Assembly (NCBI GenBank): GCA_016200895.1
Contig: JACQDX010000082.1
Location: 1 to 64,000, forward strand
Direction: 5' to 3'
DNA length: 64,000 nucleotides
Source: Burkholderiales bacterium
GTDB lineage: Bacteria; Pseudomonadota; Gammaproteobacteria; Burkholderiales; Burkholderiaceae_D
Part shown: positions 35,880-44,825 of the stretch, piece after piece
How the letters are laid out: every line of letters begins with the position of its first letter
How positions within the stretch are numbered: the first letter of the stretch is position 1
The notes under the pieces: model-generated
What the model was told of the DNA's origin: nothing
The model's database searches: none
Seen by the model: only the letters and a program-made list of their open reading frames with translations
Program-made: the position numbers and the translations under genes

Positions 35880-37448
35880 TTAATTGACTGGACTGGACTG
35901 GCTTGATTGGTTCGGCGCTAGTGCATGGCTTTGATCCAGCGCCGCAGCCAGCAGGGTTTCCTGCGTCAAATCCTGATTGATGAAGTTGCCGCGCAACTTG
36001 CCCTCACCTATCACCAGCACGCGGTCAGAAATACCCAGCACTTCGGCCAGTTCAGACGACACCATGATGATGGACATGCCCTGCTTCACCAGTTCAAACA
36101 TCAGTTTGTAGATTTCATACTTGGCCCCGACATCCACGCCGCGCGTCGGTTCATCGAGTATCAAAATCTTAGGTTTGGTCAGTAACATCTTCGACAGCAC
36201 TGCTTTTTGCTGGTTACCGCCAGACAGGCTGGTAATCGGCAAAAACGGGCTGGCGGTTTTCAGGGTCATGCTGGCAATTTCCGTACGTATGGTCTTGAGT
36301 TCCGCTTCTTTGTCGATGCGGCTCAGACGGGCAAACTCATGCAAGACGCTCAGGCTCATGTTCTGGCCCACATCCAGGTCGGGGACGATGCCATGCTGCT
36401 TGCGGTCTTCCGGCACCATGGCCAGGCCAGCGCGGATAGATTTCAACGGGCTGCTGCTATCAAGCTTGTTGCCATTCAGCCAGACTTCAGCTTCATATTC
36501 ACCGGGGTAAGCACCAAACAGGGCCGACACCAGTTCAGTACGGCCAGCGCCAACCAGACCTGCAATACCCAGAATCTCACCCTGGCGCAGAGTGAATGAA
36601 ATGTTGTCGACACGCTTGCGCTGCGGGTTTTCTGTGTCATAGCAGGTCACATTGCGTGCTTCAAACACCACTTCACCGATGGTATGGTCTTGCCTTGGAT
36701 AAAGCTGGTTCATTTCACGCCCCACCATCTGGGCGATGATGCGTTCTGCACTCATATCAGCCATCGGGGTGGTGGCAATGTGCTGACCATCGCGTATCAC
36801 CACGATGGTGTCGCAGATGGCCTCGACTTCATCTAGCTTGTGCGAGATATAAATGCAGGTCACGCCCTTGGCCTTCAATGCGCGGATAATATCCAGCAAG
36901 ACCGTGATTTCTGATGTCGTCAGTGACGATGAAGGTTCATCCAGTATCAGCAATCTGGCCTGCTTGTTGAGTGCCTTGGCTATCTCTATCAATTGCTGGT
37001 GGCCACCACCATAGTTCTTGACTGGCAGTACTACATTGACTTCAGGTATATTCAATTCACGTAGTAATTCTTCGGCGCGCTTGTTCATGGCGGCATAATC
37101 CATTCGGCCACCGGGCAAGGTGATTTCATTCCCCAAAAACAGGTTTTCGGTGACTGACAATTCTGGCACCAGCATCAATTCCTGATGGATGATGATGATG
37201 CCTGCCGATTCAGTATCGCGGATGGACTGCGCCTTCAGGGGCTTGCCTTCCCACAGGATTTCGCCATCCCAGCTGCCATGCGGGTAGACACCGGACAGTA
37301 CCTTCATCAGAGTGGATTTGCCAGCACCGTTTTCACCGCACAGGCCTATGCATTCGCCAGCCCTGACCTTGATGTCGATACCGTTTAAAGCCCTGACACC
37401 GCCAAACTGTTTGACGATATCCTTCATTTCCAGCAAATATTCAGACAT
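35880..37448 (-). CDS. xylG: D-xylose ABC transporter ATP-binding protein
   Basis: Energises xylose import. The 522-aa protein has two ABC cassettes, as expected for sugar importers of the RbsA/XylG class. The first shows Walker A GENGAGKS near residue 39, [15 protein letters not shown] and [11 protein letters not shown]; the second has a degenerate GLVGAGRTE, the signature [14 protein letters not shown] and [16 protein letters not shown]. It begins 98 bases after xylF and ends 56 before xylH. The short C-terminal tail rich in Ser and Gln is not conserved. Confidence 0.94.
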   Translation of the reverse strand: MSEYLLEMKDIVKQFGGVRALNGIDIKVRAGECIGLCGENGAGKSTLMKVLSGVYPHGSWDGEILWEGKPLKAQSIRDTESAGIIIIHQELMLVPELSVTENLFLGNEITLPGGRMDYAAMNKRAEELLRELNIPEVNVVLPVKNYGGGHQQLIEIAKALNKQARLLILDEPSSSLTTSEITVLLDIIRALKAKGVTCIYISHKLDEVEAICDTIVVIRDGQHIATTPMADMSAERIIAQMVGREMNQLYPRQDHTIGEVVFEARNVTCYDTENPQRKRVDNISFTLRQGEILGIAGLVGAGRTELVSALFGAYPGEYEAEVWLNGNKLDSSSPLKSIRAGLAMVPEDRKQHGIVPDLDVGQNMSLSVLHEFARLSRIDKEAELKTIRTEIASMTLKTASPFLPITSLSGGNQQKAVLSKMLLTKPKILILDEPTRGVDVGAKYEIYKLMFELVKQGMSIIMVSSELAEVLGISDRVLVIGEGKLRGNFINQDLTQETLLAAALDQSHALAPNQSSQSSPVN

Positions 37449-37546
37449 GCTATTTTTCTCGGAAGAACCTGGAACAAGTCAACACGACAAGCCAACACAA
37501 TCAGCCAAACCTGGCCCATCAGCTTTGGTTTTAGCTGCATGCTGTA

Positions 37547-38560
37547 TCAGTTGGCAGAAAGCTGTGCCTTGGTATAGAAACCCTCGTCAACCAGCAAGTT
37601 CACATTTGCCCTGGTAAGGGGAACAGGTTTCAAGAGTAAAGTGCTGACTTTTTTAAAGCCATTGTCGTATTGGGAATTGTAGGCAGGTTTTTCATTGCGC
37701 ACCAGTTGCACGGCCAGTTTGGCAGCTTCAGCAGCGATCAGTTTCAAAGGCTTGTAGACGGTCATGGCCTGGGTACCGGCCATCACGCGCTTGACGGCAG
37801 CCAGGTCAGCATCCTGCCCGGAGACTGGCACCTTGCCGCTGAGTTTTTGTGAAGCCAGCGCCTGTATCGCACCACCAGCAGTGCCGTCGTTGGAGGCCAC
37901 GATGGCATCGATCTTGTTGTTATTCGCAGTCAGGGCATTTTCGACGATGGACATGGCTTCAGCAGCGCTCCAGTCCTTCACCCATTGTTTTCCTATGACC
38001 TTGATATCGCCTTTGTCTATCAAGGGCTGCAAGACCTTCATCTGCCCTTCACGCAAGATCTTGGCGTTATTGTCGGTAGGCGCACCACCCAGCAAATAGT
38101 AATTGCCTTTCGGTTTCAATTGCACCAGGCCTTCAGCCTGCATTTCACCAACCTTGGCATTGTCGAAAGAAATGTAGGCATCAATATCTGCATTCAAGAT
38201 CAGACGGTCATAGGACACCACCTTGATATTGGCCTTCTTGGCTTCGCGAATGGCGTTATTCAATACCGTGGCGTTGTAGGGCACAATCACCAGTACATCA
38301 ACGCCACGCGAGATCAGGTTTTCTATCTGGGAAATCTGACGCTGTTCACTGGCGTCAGCTGATTGCACAAATACCTTGGCACCGAGTTTTTCTGCTTCTG
38401 CACTAAAAAAATCCCGGTCCCTGACCCAGCGCTCTACCCGCAGGTCATCGATGGAAAAACCGATTTTTGGATTCTTTGCATCAGCGTGGGCACTGCCAGT
38501 CATACCACTGCCCAGAGCCAGCATGACACTGAGGATAGCGATTTTTACTTTGGTATTCAT
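37547..38560 (-). CDS. xylF: D-xylose-binding periplasmic protein
   Basis: High-affinity xylose receptor of the ABC importer, 337 aa. A signal peptide ends GSAHA near residue 27. The mature start KIGFSIDDLRVERWVRDRD and later VIVPYN, VVSYDRLI, ASNDGTAGGAIQAL and VPVSGQDADLAAVKRV match E. coli XylF closely. GGAGACAAAAA directly precedes the ATG. It follows xylD by 142 bases, and a dyad symmetric sequence (38588-38609) lies in that gap, so it may have its own promoter within the larger operon. Confidence 0.95.
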   Translation of the reverse strand: MNTKVKIAILSVMLALGSGMTGSAHADAKNPKIGFSIDDLRVERWVRDRDFFSAEAEKLGAKVFVQSADASEQRQISQIENLISRGVDVLVIVPYNATVLNNAIREAKKANIKVVSYDRLILNADIDAYISFDNAKVGEMQAEGLVQLKPKGNYYLLGGAPTDNNAKILREGQMKVLQPLIDKGDIKVIGKQWVKDWSAAEAMSIVENALTANNNKIDAIVASNDGTAGGAIQALASQKLSGKVPVSGQDADLAAVKRVMAGTQAMTVYKPLKLIAAEAAKLAVQLVRNEKPAYNSQYDNGFKKVSTLLLKPVPLTRANVNLLVDEGFYTKAQLSAN

Positions 38561-38587
38561 TTTTTGTCTCCGTTTGGATTAAAGCAT

Positions 38588-38609
38588 GGGTATTGGCATT
38601 GCCAATCCC
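38588..38609. promoter_or_regulatory. Dyad in the xylD-xylF gap
   Basis: GGGTATTGGC at 38588-38597 and GCCAATCCC at 38601-38609 form an inverted pair with one unpaired T around ATT. It is 28 bases upstream of the xylF ATG. It may be an operator or a small attenuating hairpin between the catabolic and transport genes. It does not resemble the 35-bp element. Confidence 0.4.
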
Positions 38610-38702
38610 ATTTATTATTGCTTTATGTATTCGTTATTCTGGATACTCTGGATATTCTGATTCTTGCATTGTCACTTATTTAAGCATATTAATTTGAGCA
38701 TC

Positions 38703-40487
38703 TTAGTGATTATGGCGGGGTAAAGTATTTCCTATGCCTATATACGGCACAGCCAGTTCCATGCAGGCCCCGGTTTCCAGTTGCCCGACTGTAGAACGAT
38801 AAATCTCTTGCCATGGCGTCTGGCTGGCCGGATATGCCGGTATGCCCTCAGCCTTGCGGCTTTCCAGTTCTTCTGGCGTGATCAGCATGTCGCAACGACC
38901 GGTATTCAGGTTGATACGTATGGTGTCGCCGGTACGGATATAGGCCAGGCCACCACCGACCGCGCTTTCGGGGGATGCATTCAGGATGGATGGACTGTCC
39001 GAAGTGCCGGATTGCCTGCCATCGCCCAGCGTAGGCAAATTCAATATGCCACGCTTTAACAAGGCATCAGGCGGTTGCATGTTCACGACCTCAGCCGAAC
39101 CGGGCCAACCCACCGGGCCAGCACCACGTATTACCAGCATGCTGTCTTCATCGATATTCAGTGACGGGTCATTGATGCGTGCATGGTAATCACCGGAACC
39201 ATCAAATACCACGGCCTTGCATGCAAAGATGTTTTCCTCTCCGGCCTTGCTCAGGTAACGGGCGCGGAATGCGGGTGAGATCACGCTGGTCTTCATGATG
39301 GCGAAGTCAAACAGATTGCCCTTGAGTACCATGAAACCAGCCTGCTGTTTCAGCGGTGCGGCATATGGGTAGATAACTTCGCGGTCATTCGTCTGCCTGC
39401 CATCCAGATTGTGCGCCATGGTCTTGCCGGTCACGGTAGGACGGTCGGCGCGCAGTTTCCCTGCATGCAGCAGTTCCCACATGATGGCTGGCACGCCACC
39501 GGCACGGTGGAAACGCTCACCCAGGAACTTGCCTGCTGGTTGCATGTTCAAAATCAGCGGAATGTCATGACCATGCGCCATCCAGTCATCCGAATGCAGT
39601 TCTACATGGGCATGCCTGGCCATGGCCATGATATGCGGCTGTGCATTGGTGGAGCCACCTATTGCGGCATTCACCACGATGGCATCGAGGAAGGCTTCAC
39701 GCGTCAGGATACTGGATGGGCGTATATCCTGGTACGCCATCTCGACAATGCGACGGCCTGTTTCATAAGCGATCTGGCCGCGTTCACGGTAAGGTGCGGG
39801 GATGGCCGAACAACCAGTCAGCGACATGCCCAGGGCTTCAGCCAGGGCATTCATGGTGGATGCGGTGCCCATGGTATTGCAATGGCCAGCCGATGGGGCC
39901 GATGCCGCCGCTATCTGCAAGAATTTTTCTTCGTCGATATCGCCTGCCGCCAGTTGCCTGCGGCCTTTCCATATGGCGGCACCGGAACCTACCAGTTCAC
40001 CATCCATCCAGCCGTCCAGCATGGGGCCACCAGACAAGACAATCGCCGGGATATCCACCGTCGATGCGGCCATGATCTGGGCTGGCGTGGTCTTGTCACA
40101 ACCCGTGGTCAACACCACGGCGTCGATAGGATAGGCATGCAAAATCTCAACCAGGCCCATATACGCCAGGTTACGGTCTATTGCTGCCGTTGGCCGGCGA
40201 CAGTTTTCAAAAATCGGATGCAGCGGGAATTCCATCGCAATGCCACCGGCATCCCGAATACCATCGCGCACCCGCTTCGCCAGTTCCAGATGGATGCGGT
40301 TGCAGGGGCTGATATCGCTGCCGCTCTGCGCGATGCCTATGATGGGGCGGCCAGAACGCAGTTCGTCTGGGGTGATGCCATAGTTCATGAAGCGCTCCAG
40401 ATACAGCGCTGTCATGTCGATGTGATCGGGATTGTCAAACCAGTCTTGCGAGCGGAAACGGCGTGCCTTGCTGTCGTCAAACATCAT
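38703..40487 (-). CDS. xylD: D-xylonate dehydratase
   Basis: Converts D-xylonate to 2-keto-3-deoxy-D-xylonate (EC 4.2.1.82), third step of the Weimberg pathway. The 594-aa IlvD/Edd-family enzyme is very close to Caulobacter XylD as recalled: RFRSQDWFDNPDHIDMTALY near the start and AVPYIG..LPRHNH at the end. The iron-sulfur cysteines are in SDISPCNRIH, VVLTTGCDKTTP and PSAGHCNTMGTAS. Its ATG overlaps the xylC stop by four bases (ATGA), so translation is coupled. Confidence 0.95.
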   Translation of the reverse strand: MMFDDSKARRFRSQDWFDNPDHIDMTALYLERFMNYGITPDELRSGRPIIGIAQSGSDISPCNRIHLELAKRVRDGIRDAGGIAMEFPLHPIFENCRRPTAAIDRNLAYMGLVEILHAYPIDAVVLTTGCDKTTPAQIMAASTVDIPAIVLSGGPMLDGWMDGELVGSGAAIWKGRRQLAAGDIDEEKFLQIAAASAPSAGHCNTMGTASTMNALAEALGMSLTGCSAIPAPYRERGQIAYETGRRIVEMAYQDIRPSSILTREAFLDAIVVNAAIGGSTNAQPHIMAMARHAHVELHSDDWMAHGHDIPLILNMQPAGKFLGERFHRAGGVPAIMWELLHAGKLRADRPTVTGKTMAHNLDGRQTNDREVIYPYAAPLKQQAGFMVLKGNLFDFAIMKTSVISPAFRARYLSKAGEENIFACKAVVFDGSGDYHARINDPSLNIDEDSMLVIRGAGPVGWPGSAEVVNMQPPDALLKRGILNLPTLGDGRQSGTSDSPSILNASPESAVGGGLAYIRTGDTIRINLNTGRCDMLITPEELESRKAEGIPAYPASQTPWQEIYRSTVGQLETGACMELAVPYIGIGNTLPRHNH

Positions 40488-41386
40488 GATGCAGACTCAC
40501 TGAACTGATATTGTGGCAGACCGGGCACGTCCACACGGAAAGAAAACAGGCCGCCCGCCAATGGTTGCTGTTCACGTTTTTCTGCCGACATGCCTTTCCA
40601 GGCGGTGGTCACGAAGACGGTACGCAAATCGGCACCGCCAAAACAGACCTTGGTGATATTCGAACACGGGAAGTTGATGACCTGGACGATCTCACCGGCG
40701 GGGGAATAACGTTCCACCCGGTTACCGGCAAAAATCGCTACCCACAGGTAGCCTTCTGCATCGACCACGGTGCCATCCGGGTGACCACCGTTGGTGATGT
40801 CGGCAAACACACGCTTGCCGGACAAGCTGCCATCGGGTGTTACATCAAAGGCATAAATCTTCTTGCGCAGGGTATCGGTGTGATAAAACACTTTACCGTC
40901 AGGGCTCATGCAGGGGCCGTTGGTGATGACGTAATCTTGATCCTTTGTTTGCAAATCAGCCAGCGCGTTTGAGTGATATTTCAGCCTATACAGCGAGCCG
41001 CTAGGTGCTTTTTCACCATCGTCCATGGAACCAAACCACAGGCAACCCCGGTTATCAATATAGCCGTCATTAAGGCGGTTGCCGGGTTGATCAGTTCCCA
41101 CTTCCAGCATGGTGCTGAAGCTGCCGGTGTTGCTGGAAAAACGTACCAGCTCGCCAGGCAAGCCGCAGATGAAATTACCATTCTCGCCCTTATTGGACAT
41201 AATGGGCAGGATAAAGCCGATCTGGTCTGGCGCATCCCAGCTCTGACGGGCCGAACCATCTTCTGCACAGCGGTGGATTTTATGGCTTTTGATATCCACG
41301 AAGTAAAGCGCGCCCGCGTGCCACACCGGGCCTTCGCCCAGATGCGTAGCCACTTCCCAAATACAGTGAGACTGATCCAATATCAT
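40484..41386 (-). CDS. xylC: Xylonolactonase (SMP-30 family)
   Basis: Hydrolyses D-xylono-lactone to D-xylonate, step two of the Weimberg pathway. The six-bladed SMP-30/gluconolactonase fold is shown by LGEGPVWHAGALYFVDIKSHKIHR near the start, LNDGYIDNRGCLWFGSMDDGEK and ITNGPCMSPDGKVFYHTDT, which carry metal-binding Glu, Asn and Asp residues. The start at 41386 (MILDQSH) forms an ATGA overlap with the xylB stop, which decides against the longer reading to 41398. About 300 aa, the usual size. Confidence 0.92.
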   Translation of the reverse strand: MILDQSHCIWEVATHLGEGPVWHAGALYFVDIKSHKIHRCAEDGSARQSWDAPDQIGFILPIMSNKGENGNFICGLPGELVRFSSNTGSFSTMLEVGTDQPGNRLNDGYIDNRGCLWFGSMDDGEKAPSGSLYRLKYHSNALADLQTKDQDYVITNGPCMSPDGKVFYHTDTLRKKIYAFDVTPDGSLSGKRVFADITNGGHPDGTVVDAEGYLWVAIFAGNRVERYSPAGEIVQVINFPCSNITKVCFGGADLRTVFVTTAWKGMSAEKREQQPLAGGLFSFRVDVPGLPQYQFSESAS

Positions 41387-42225
41387 GCGCCGTACCATCC
41401 TGCGTCCACAAAATAATCACGTCCTGAACAACGCGCGGCGTTGTCAGAGGCCAAAAACAAAGTCAGGGCAGCGACGTCTTCAGTTTCCACCCTTTCGTGC
41501 AGGCATTGAGCGGCCAGGATCTGCGCTTCTTCTTCCGGCGTGTGCCACAGCGCCATCTGGCGCGGAGTACGTACTGAACCGGGGATGATGCAGTTGACAC
41601 GTATGCCGTCTGGCCCCAGGTCACGGGCCAGGCCACGAGTCAGGCCTTCTATCGCTGCCTTGGCTGTCATGTACAGGCTGAGCTTGCCAAGGGCAAGATG
41701 CCAGGAGATGGAACCAAAGTTAAGGATAACACCACCGCCCATGGCTTTCATACCTGGTGCCACGGCCTGGGCACAAAAAAACTGGTGACGCAAATTCACG
41801 GCAAAACTGTCATCCCAATAAGTGGGCGTCACATTCTGCACCTCATGCCTGTCATCATTGGCGGCATTATTGATCAAAATCTCGACAGCACCGTATTCAC
41901 TTTCTATATGGGCCAATACTTTTGCCAGTGCATCCAGATCAGTCAGGTCGCAATGCATGAATCTTGGCGGCCTGGCTGACTGATGCAGGCTTTTTTCCAG
42001 CGCCTGCGAAGCCTGGTCGGCGATATCCAGGAAAAAAACCTGCGCCCCCTGCTTGCAAAAAGCATCGACAATGGCAGCACCTATGCCGGTACCGCCACCT
42101 GTCACGACTACTCTCTTCCCTGCCAGATTCGGGTAACTTGCATAAATCATTGGTTTTCTTTCTTTGTCCGCATTGAGACCAGAATTCCCGGTCTCTGTCG
42201 ACGCCTTGCTTATGCTATTACTCAT
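41383..42225 (-). CDS. xylB: D-xylose 1-dehydrogenase (SDR)
   Basis: Oxidises D-xylose to D-xylonolactone with NAD, the entry step of the Weimberg pathway. The 280-aa short-chain dehydrogenase shows VVVTGGGTGIGAAIV (nucleotide loop), INNAAND, the catalytic Ser in LNFGSISW and YMTAK, and ends CSGRDYFVDAGWYGA. The start at 42225 overlaps the xylX stop (ATGA). That gives about 25 extra N-terminal residues compared with the 248-aa Caulobacter enzyme; an internal ATG at 42150 (MIYASYPNL) would restore the normal length, so either start is possible. Confidence 0.92.
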   Translation of the reverse strand: MSNSISKASTETGNSGLNADKERKPMIYASYPNLAGKRVVVTGGGTGIGAAIVDAFCKQGAQVFFLDIADQASQALEKSLHQSARPPRFMHCDLTDLDALAKVLAHIESEYGAVEILINNAANDDRHEVQNVTPTYWDDSFAVNLRHQFFCAQAVAPGMKAMGGGVILNFGSISWHLALGKLSLYMTAKAAIEGLTRGLARDLGPDGIRVNCIIPGSVRTPRQMALWHTPEEEAQILAAQCLHERVETEDVAALTLFLASDNAARCSGRDYFVDAGWYGA

Positions 42226-43442
42226 ACTTGTGTAGCACCTGAGTCAGGCTGCTCACTCATCCCATAAGCCAGGCCACGCGCAGCCAGGTTGCGGTACAGG
42301 GCACTGACTCCAAAATCCCAGGGAGCGATCGCATTACTATACTTGACATGGTTCACCAGAGCTCCCAGGCTGGAGCTGGCAATGGTGACCCGGTCACCTA
42401 TATGATGGGTAAAGCCACTGCCTGCCGCATCCCTGTCCTTGATGGGTGAAAACATGGTACCCAAAAACAGCATGAAACCGTCGGGGTACTGGTGGGTGTT
42501 GCCACAAACCTGGTTAACCAGGTCCAATGGATCACGGCTGATTTCACGCATCATGCTGATACCATCGAGCCTGAAATCATCATCCAGACCTTCTATCAGC
42601 AACCTGACTTCGGCCTGGCGTATGGTATCGAGCGTGAATGTGTCATCAAACAGGCGGATGAAAGGGCCTATCGCACAAGAGCCATTATTATCCTTGGCCT
42701 TGCCCAACAACAAGGCACTGCGCCCTTCTATGTCGCGCAGGTTGACATCATTGCCCAGCGTAGCACCCATTATTTGTGCGCGGCTGTTGACGGCCAGCAC
42801 AATTTCCGGCTCGGGGTTATTCCAGCTGGAATCAGGATGTATGCCTACATCCGCACCAAAACCAACTGCCGACATGGCTTGAGACTTGGTAAATACTTCG
42901 GCATCGGGGCCTATGCCAACCTCCATATATTGCGACCAGGCACCACGGCTGATCAGATCCTGCTTCAACTTTTCAGCCGTGTCAGAACCCGGACGTATGC
43001 GCGACAAATCCGAGCCTATACTGACTTGCATGGCAGCACGCAAGCTGTCCGCCGCCGAGGCGTCACCACCCGCCTGCTCTTCAATAACGCGCTCCAGCAA
43101 GCTGACTGCAAAGGTGACACCACAGGCCTTGATCGCCTGCAAATCACAGGGGGCAAGCAAATAGGGGGCTTCACTATCGGCACTCCTGTTGAAGGAATGC
43201 TCAATCAAAGTCTGTACGTCCCCCAGGGACTCACCACCTGCATGCAGCGCGAAAGCCAGCGGGTTTTCTTTTTCCAGCAGATCTGTCACGGTTTGCACCT
43301 GGGCCGTAATATCAAACACTTGCCCCTGGCGCACAACGACCACGCATGGCCCGTTGATCTTACCGGCACGCCACACGCGTCCCAGCAATACAGCTTGTTG
43401 AAACTGATCCGGCAAATAGGATATGGCGGATGTATTATTCAT
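42222..43442 (-). CDS. xylX: 2-keto-3-deoxy-xylonate dehydratase
   Basis: Dehydrates 2-keto-3-deoxy-D-xylonate to alpha-ketoglutarate semialdehyde, the committing Weimberg step (EC 4.2.1.141). The chain, about 406 aa from the chosen start, is of the fumarylacetoacetate-hydrolase-like family and matches Caulobacter XylX segments: LLAPCDLQAIKACGVTFAVS, YMEVGIGPDAEVFTK, WNNPEPEIVLAVNSR and LGNDVNLRDIEGRSALLLGKAKDN (given here in parts). The start at 43442 (MNNTSAIS) has GGGAG seven bases upstream. It is the first gene of xylXBCD, and the 35-bp element copy C ends 144 bases upstream. The Caulobacter order xylXABCD lacks its xylA here. Confidence 0.94.
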   Translation of the reverse strand: MNNTSAISYLPDQFQQAVLLGRVWRAGKINGPCVVVVRQGQVFDITAQVQTVTDLLEKENPLAFALHAGGESLGDVQTLIEHSFNRSADSEAPYLLAPCDLQAIKACGVTFAVSLLERVIEEQAGGDASAADSLRAAMQVSIGSDLSRIRPGSDTAEKLKQDLISRGAWSQYMEVGIGPDAEVFTKSQAMSAVGFGADVGIHPDSSWNNPEPEIVLAVNSRAQIMGATLGNDVNLRDIEGRSALLLGKAKDNNGSCAIGPFIRLFDDTFTLDTIRQAEVRLLIEGLDDDFRLDGISMMREISRDPLDLVNQVCGNTHQYPDGFMLFLGTMFSPIKDRDAAGSGFTHHIGDRVTIASSSLGALVNHVKYSNAIAPWDFGVSALYRNLAARGLAYGMSEQPDSGATQV

Positions 43443-43585
43443 GATCTTCTCCCGTATAGCGATTTTTTTGGTCACTTTACTCTTCGCTTCAGAGTTTCCT
43501 GTCGCTGATGCCCGACAGGCAGCAGGTGCCCTGAACTAGCTTAGTGCATTAGCTTATGTATACTCGCTGGTATCAAGTCCATCCA

Positions 43586-43620
43586 CAATTATGAAACTCA
43601 CCAAGCTGAATCATGATTAC
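43586..43620. promoter_or_regulatory. 35-bp conserved regulatory element, copy C (before xylX)
   Basis: CAATTATGAAACTCACCAA, six bases, then TCATGATTAC, identical to copies A and B outside the spacer. It lies between the GH10 stop and the xylX start, so it belongs to the xylose operon promoter. Confidence 0.8.
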
Positions 43621-43654
43621 GTACAAGACAGGCGCTGACAGCAGCGAGGGTGCC

Positions 43655-44740
43655 TTATTTCCCCGTCAAAGCCTCAAGTACACCATCAAAAGCAGGTTTG
43701 CTGGTGTAATCATCATTGAACAGCAGTGGCCACTCTGTGCGTTTGTGGAACTTGCTGAGCCAGGTCTCGCCATCAACCACGCCCCAGAAGGTGATGCCGC
43801 CGCGCAGTGCCGCAGGCACTTCTTCCAGATAAGCCGCGACGATAGCCTTGTAACGCGCTTTTTGGATAGCGGCAGCGACAGGGGTTAAAGACTTGAGATC
43901 ATTGCGCTGATTCATCGCTACATCCAGCTCGGAAATACGTACTTTCAAACCGCGCTTTACCACTGCCTTGAAGGATTTCCTGATCTGTGCAATGGCGGGA
44001 TAATCGCTGTTCACGTGCATTTGAAAACCTATGCCATGGATAGGTATATGCCGCGCCTGAAAGTCATCGATCATGCCCAGCATGAAATCCAGCTTGGATT
44101 GCACGGCCTCGGTATTGAAATCGTTGTAATACAGGTCTGCTGCAGGGTCGGCAGCATGCGCTGCAACAAAGGCTTTTTCTATATACGATTTACCTATTTT
44201 TTGATAGAACAGCGACTTCCTGTAGCCTGCCGGGACGTTTTCGTCTATGACCTCATTGGCGACATCCCAGCTGGCAACCCGCCCGGCAAAATGCTTGCAT
44301 ATCTGTGTCACATGCTGGGCCAGCATGACATCCCAGTCGCCAGCATAGTTTTTCATCCATGCTGGCACCTGATAGTCTGGATGCCATACCAGGGCATGGC
44401 CATGCAAGATCATGCCGTGCTCCTTGGCGTAATTGGCGAGGGCATCTGCATCATCATAGCTGAACTGATTTTCTGCTGGATGCAGGTAACGCATCTTCAT
44501 GATATTGGCGGCAACCAGGCTATTGAACTGCTGGTTGATCAGTGCCTGCTGATCGGTTTTCTTGAAAAGGCTGCGCTTCTCGTCACCAGCGCTGACTGCC
44601 ACCCCGATGGGAAAGGCTGCCAGATTTTTCAATGCAACGGTAGCAGGGGCTTTATCATTGCTCTCAGCGGCACCGGCAGTCTCAATAAGTACGACGGCCA
44701 GGCTGGTAAGCAATAACCCGCAGAATGTCTTTTTATGCAT
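43655..44740 (-). CDS. GH10 endo-1,4-beta-xylanase, exported
   Basis: Cleaves the xylan backbone. The 361-aa protein has a signal peptide ending TAGAA near residue 25 and a single GH10 barrel with no binding module. Characteristic segments are HGHALVWHPDYQVPAWM near 115, the acid/base in SWDVANEVIDE (about 160) and the nucleophile in RISELDVAMNQ (about 270), ending GITFWGVVDGETWL. The gene follows GH39 by 85 bases and probably shares its transcript. Exported but without a carbohydrate-binding module, it may act on soluble oligosaccharides in the periplasm. Confidence 0.94.
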   Translation of the reverse strand: MHKKTFCGLLLTSLAVVLIETAGAAESNDKAPATVALKNLAAFPIGVAVSAGDEKRSLFKKTDQQALINQQFNSLVAANIMKMRYLHPAENQFSYDDADALANYAKEHGMILHGHALVWHPDYQVPAWMKNYAGDWDVMLAQHVTQICKHFAGRVASWDVANEVIDENVPAGYRKSLFYQKIGKSYIEKAFVAAHAADPAADLYYNDFNTEAVQSKLDFMLGMIDDFQARHIPIHGIGFQMHVNSDYPAIAQIRKSFKAVVKRGLKVRISELDVAMNQRNDLKSLTPVAAAIQKARYKAIVAAYLEEVPAALRGGITFWGVVDGETWLSKFHKRTEWPLLFNDDYTSKPAFDGVLEALTGK

Positions 44741-44825
44741 ATTTTTTCAAGAAGGTTAAGAAATCTGGCTTGCCACGATCACAGCAATCGCCATGCTGTC
44801 CTGCATCTATTGTAAGCAATCTTTA

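Noticed and set aside
39411..40508. 365-aa open frame on the plus strand
   Set aside because: It is antisense to xylD, whose identity is very clear.
42492..43508. 338-aa open frame on the plus strand
   Set aside because: It is antisense to xylX and has no own start signals.
29426..43620. CRISPR interpretation of the 35-bp repeats
   Set aside because: The copies are 5 to 9 kb apart, each in a promoter region, and have no regular spacers or cas genes.
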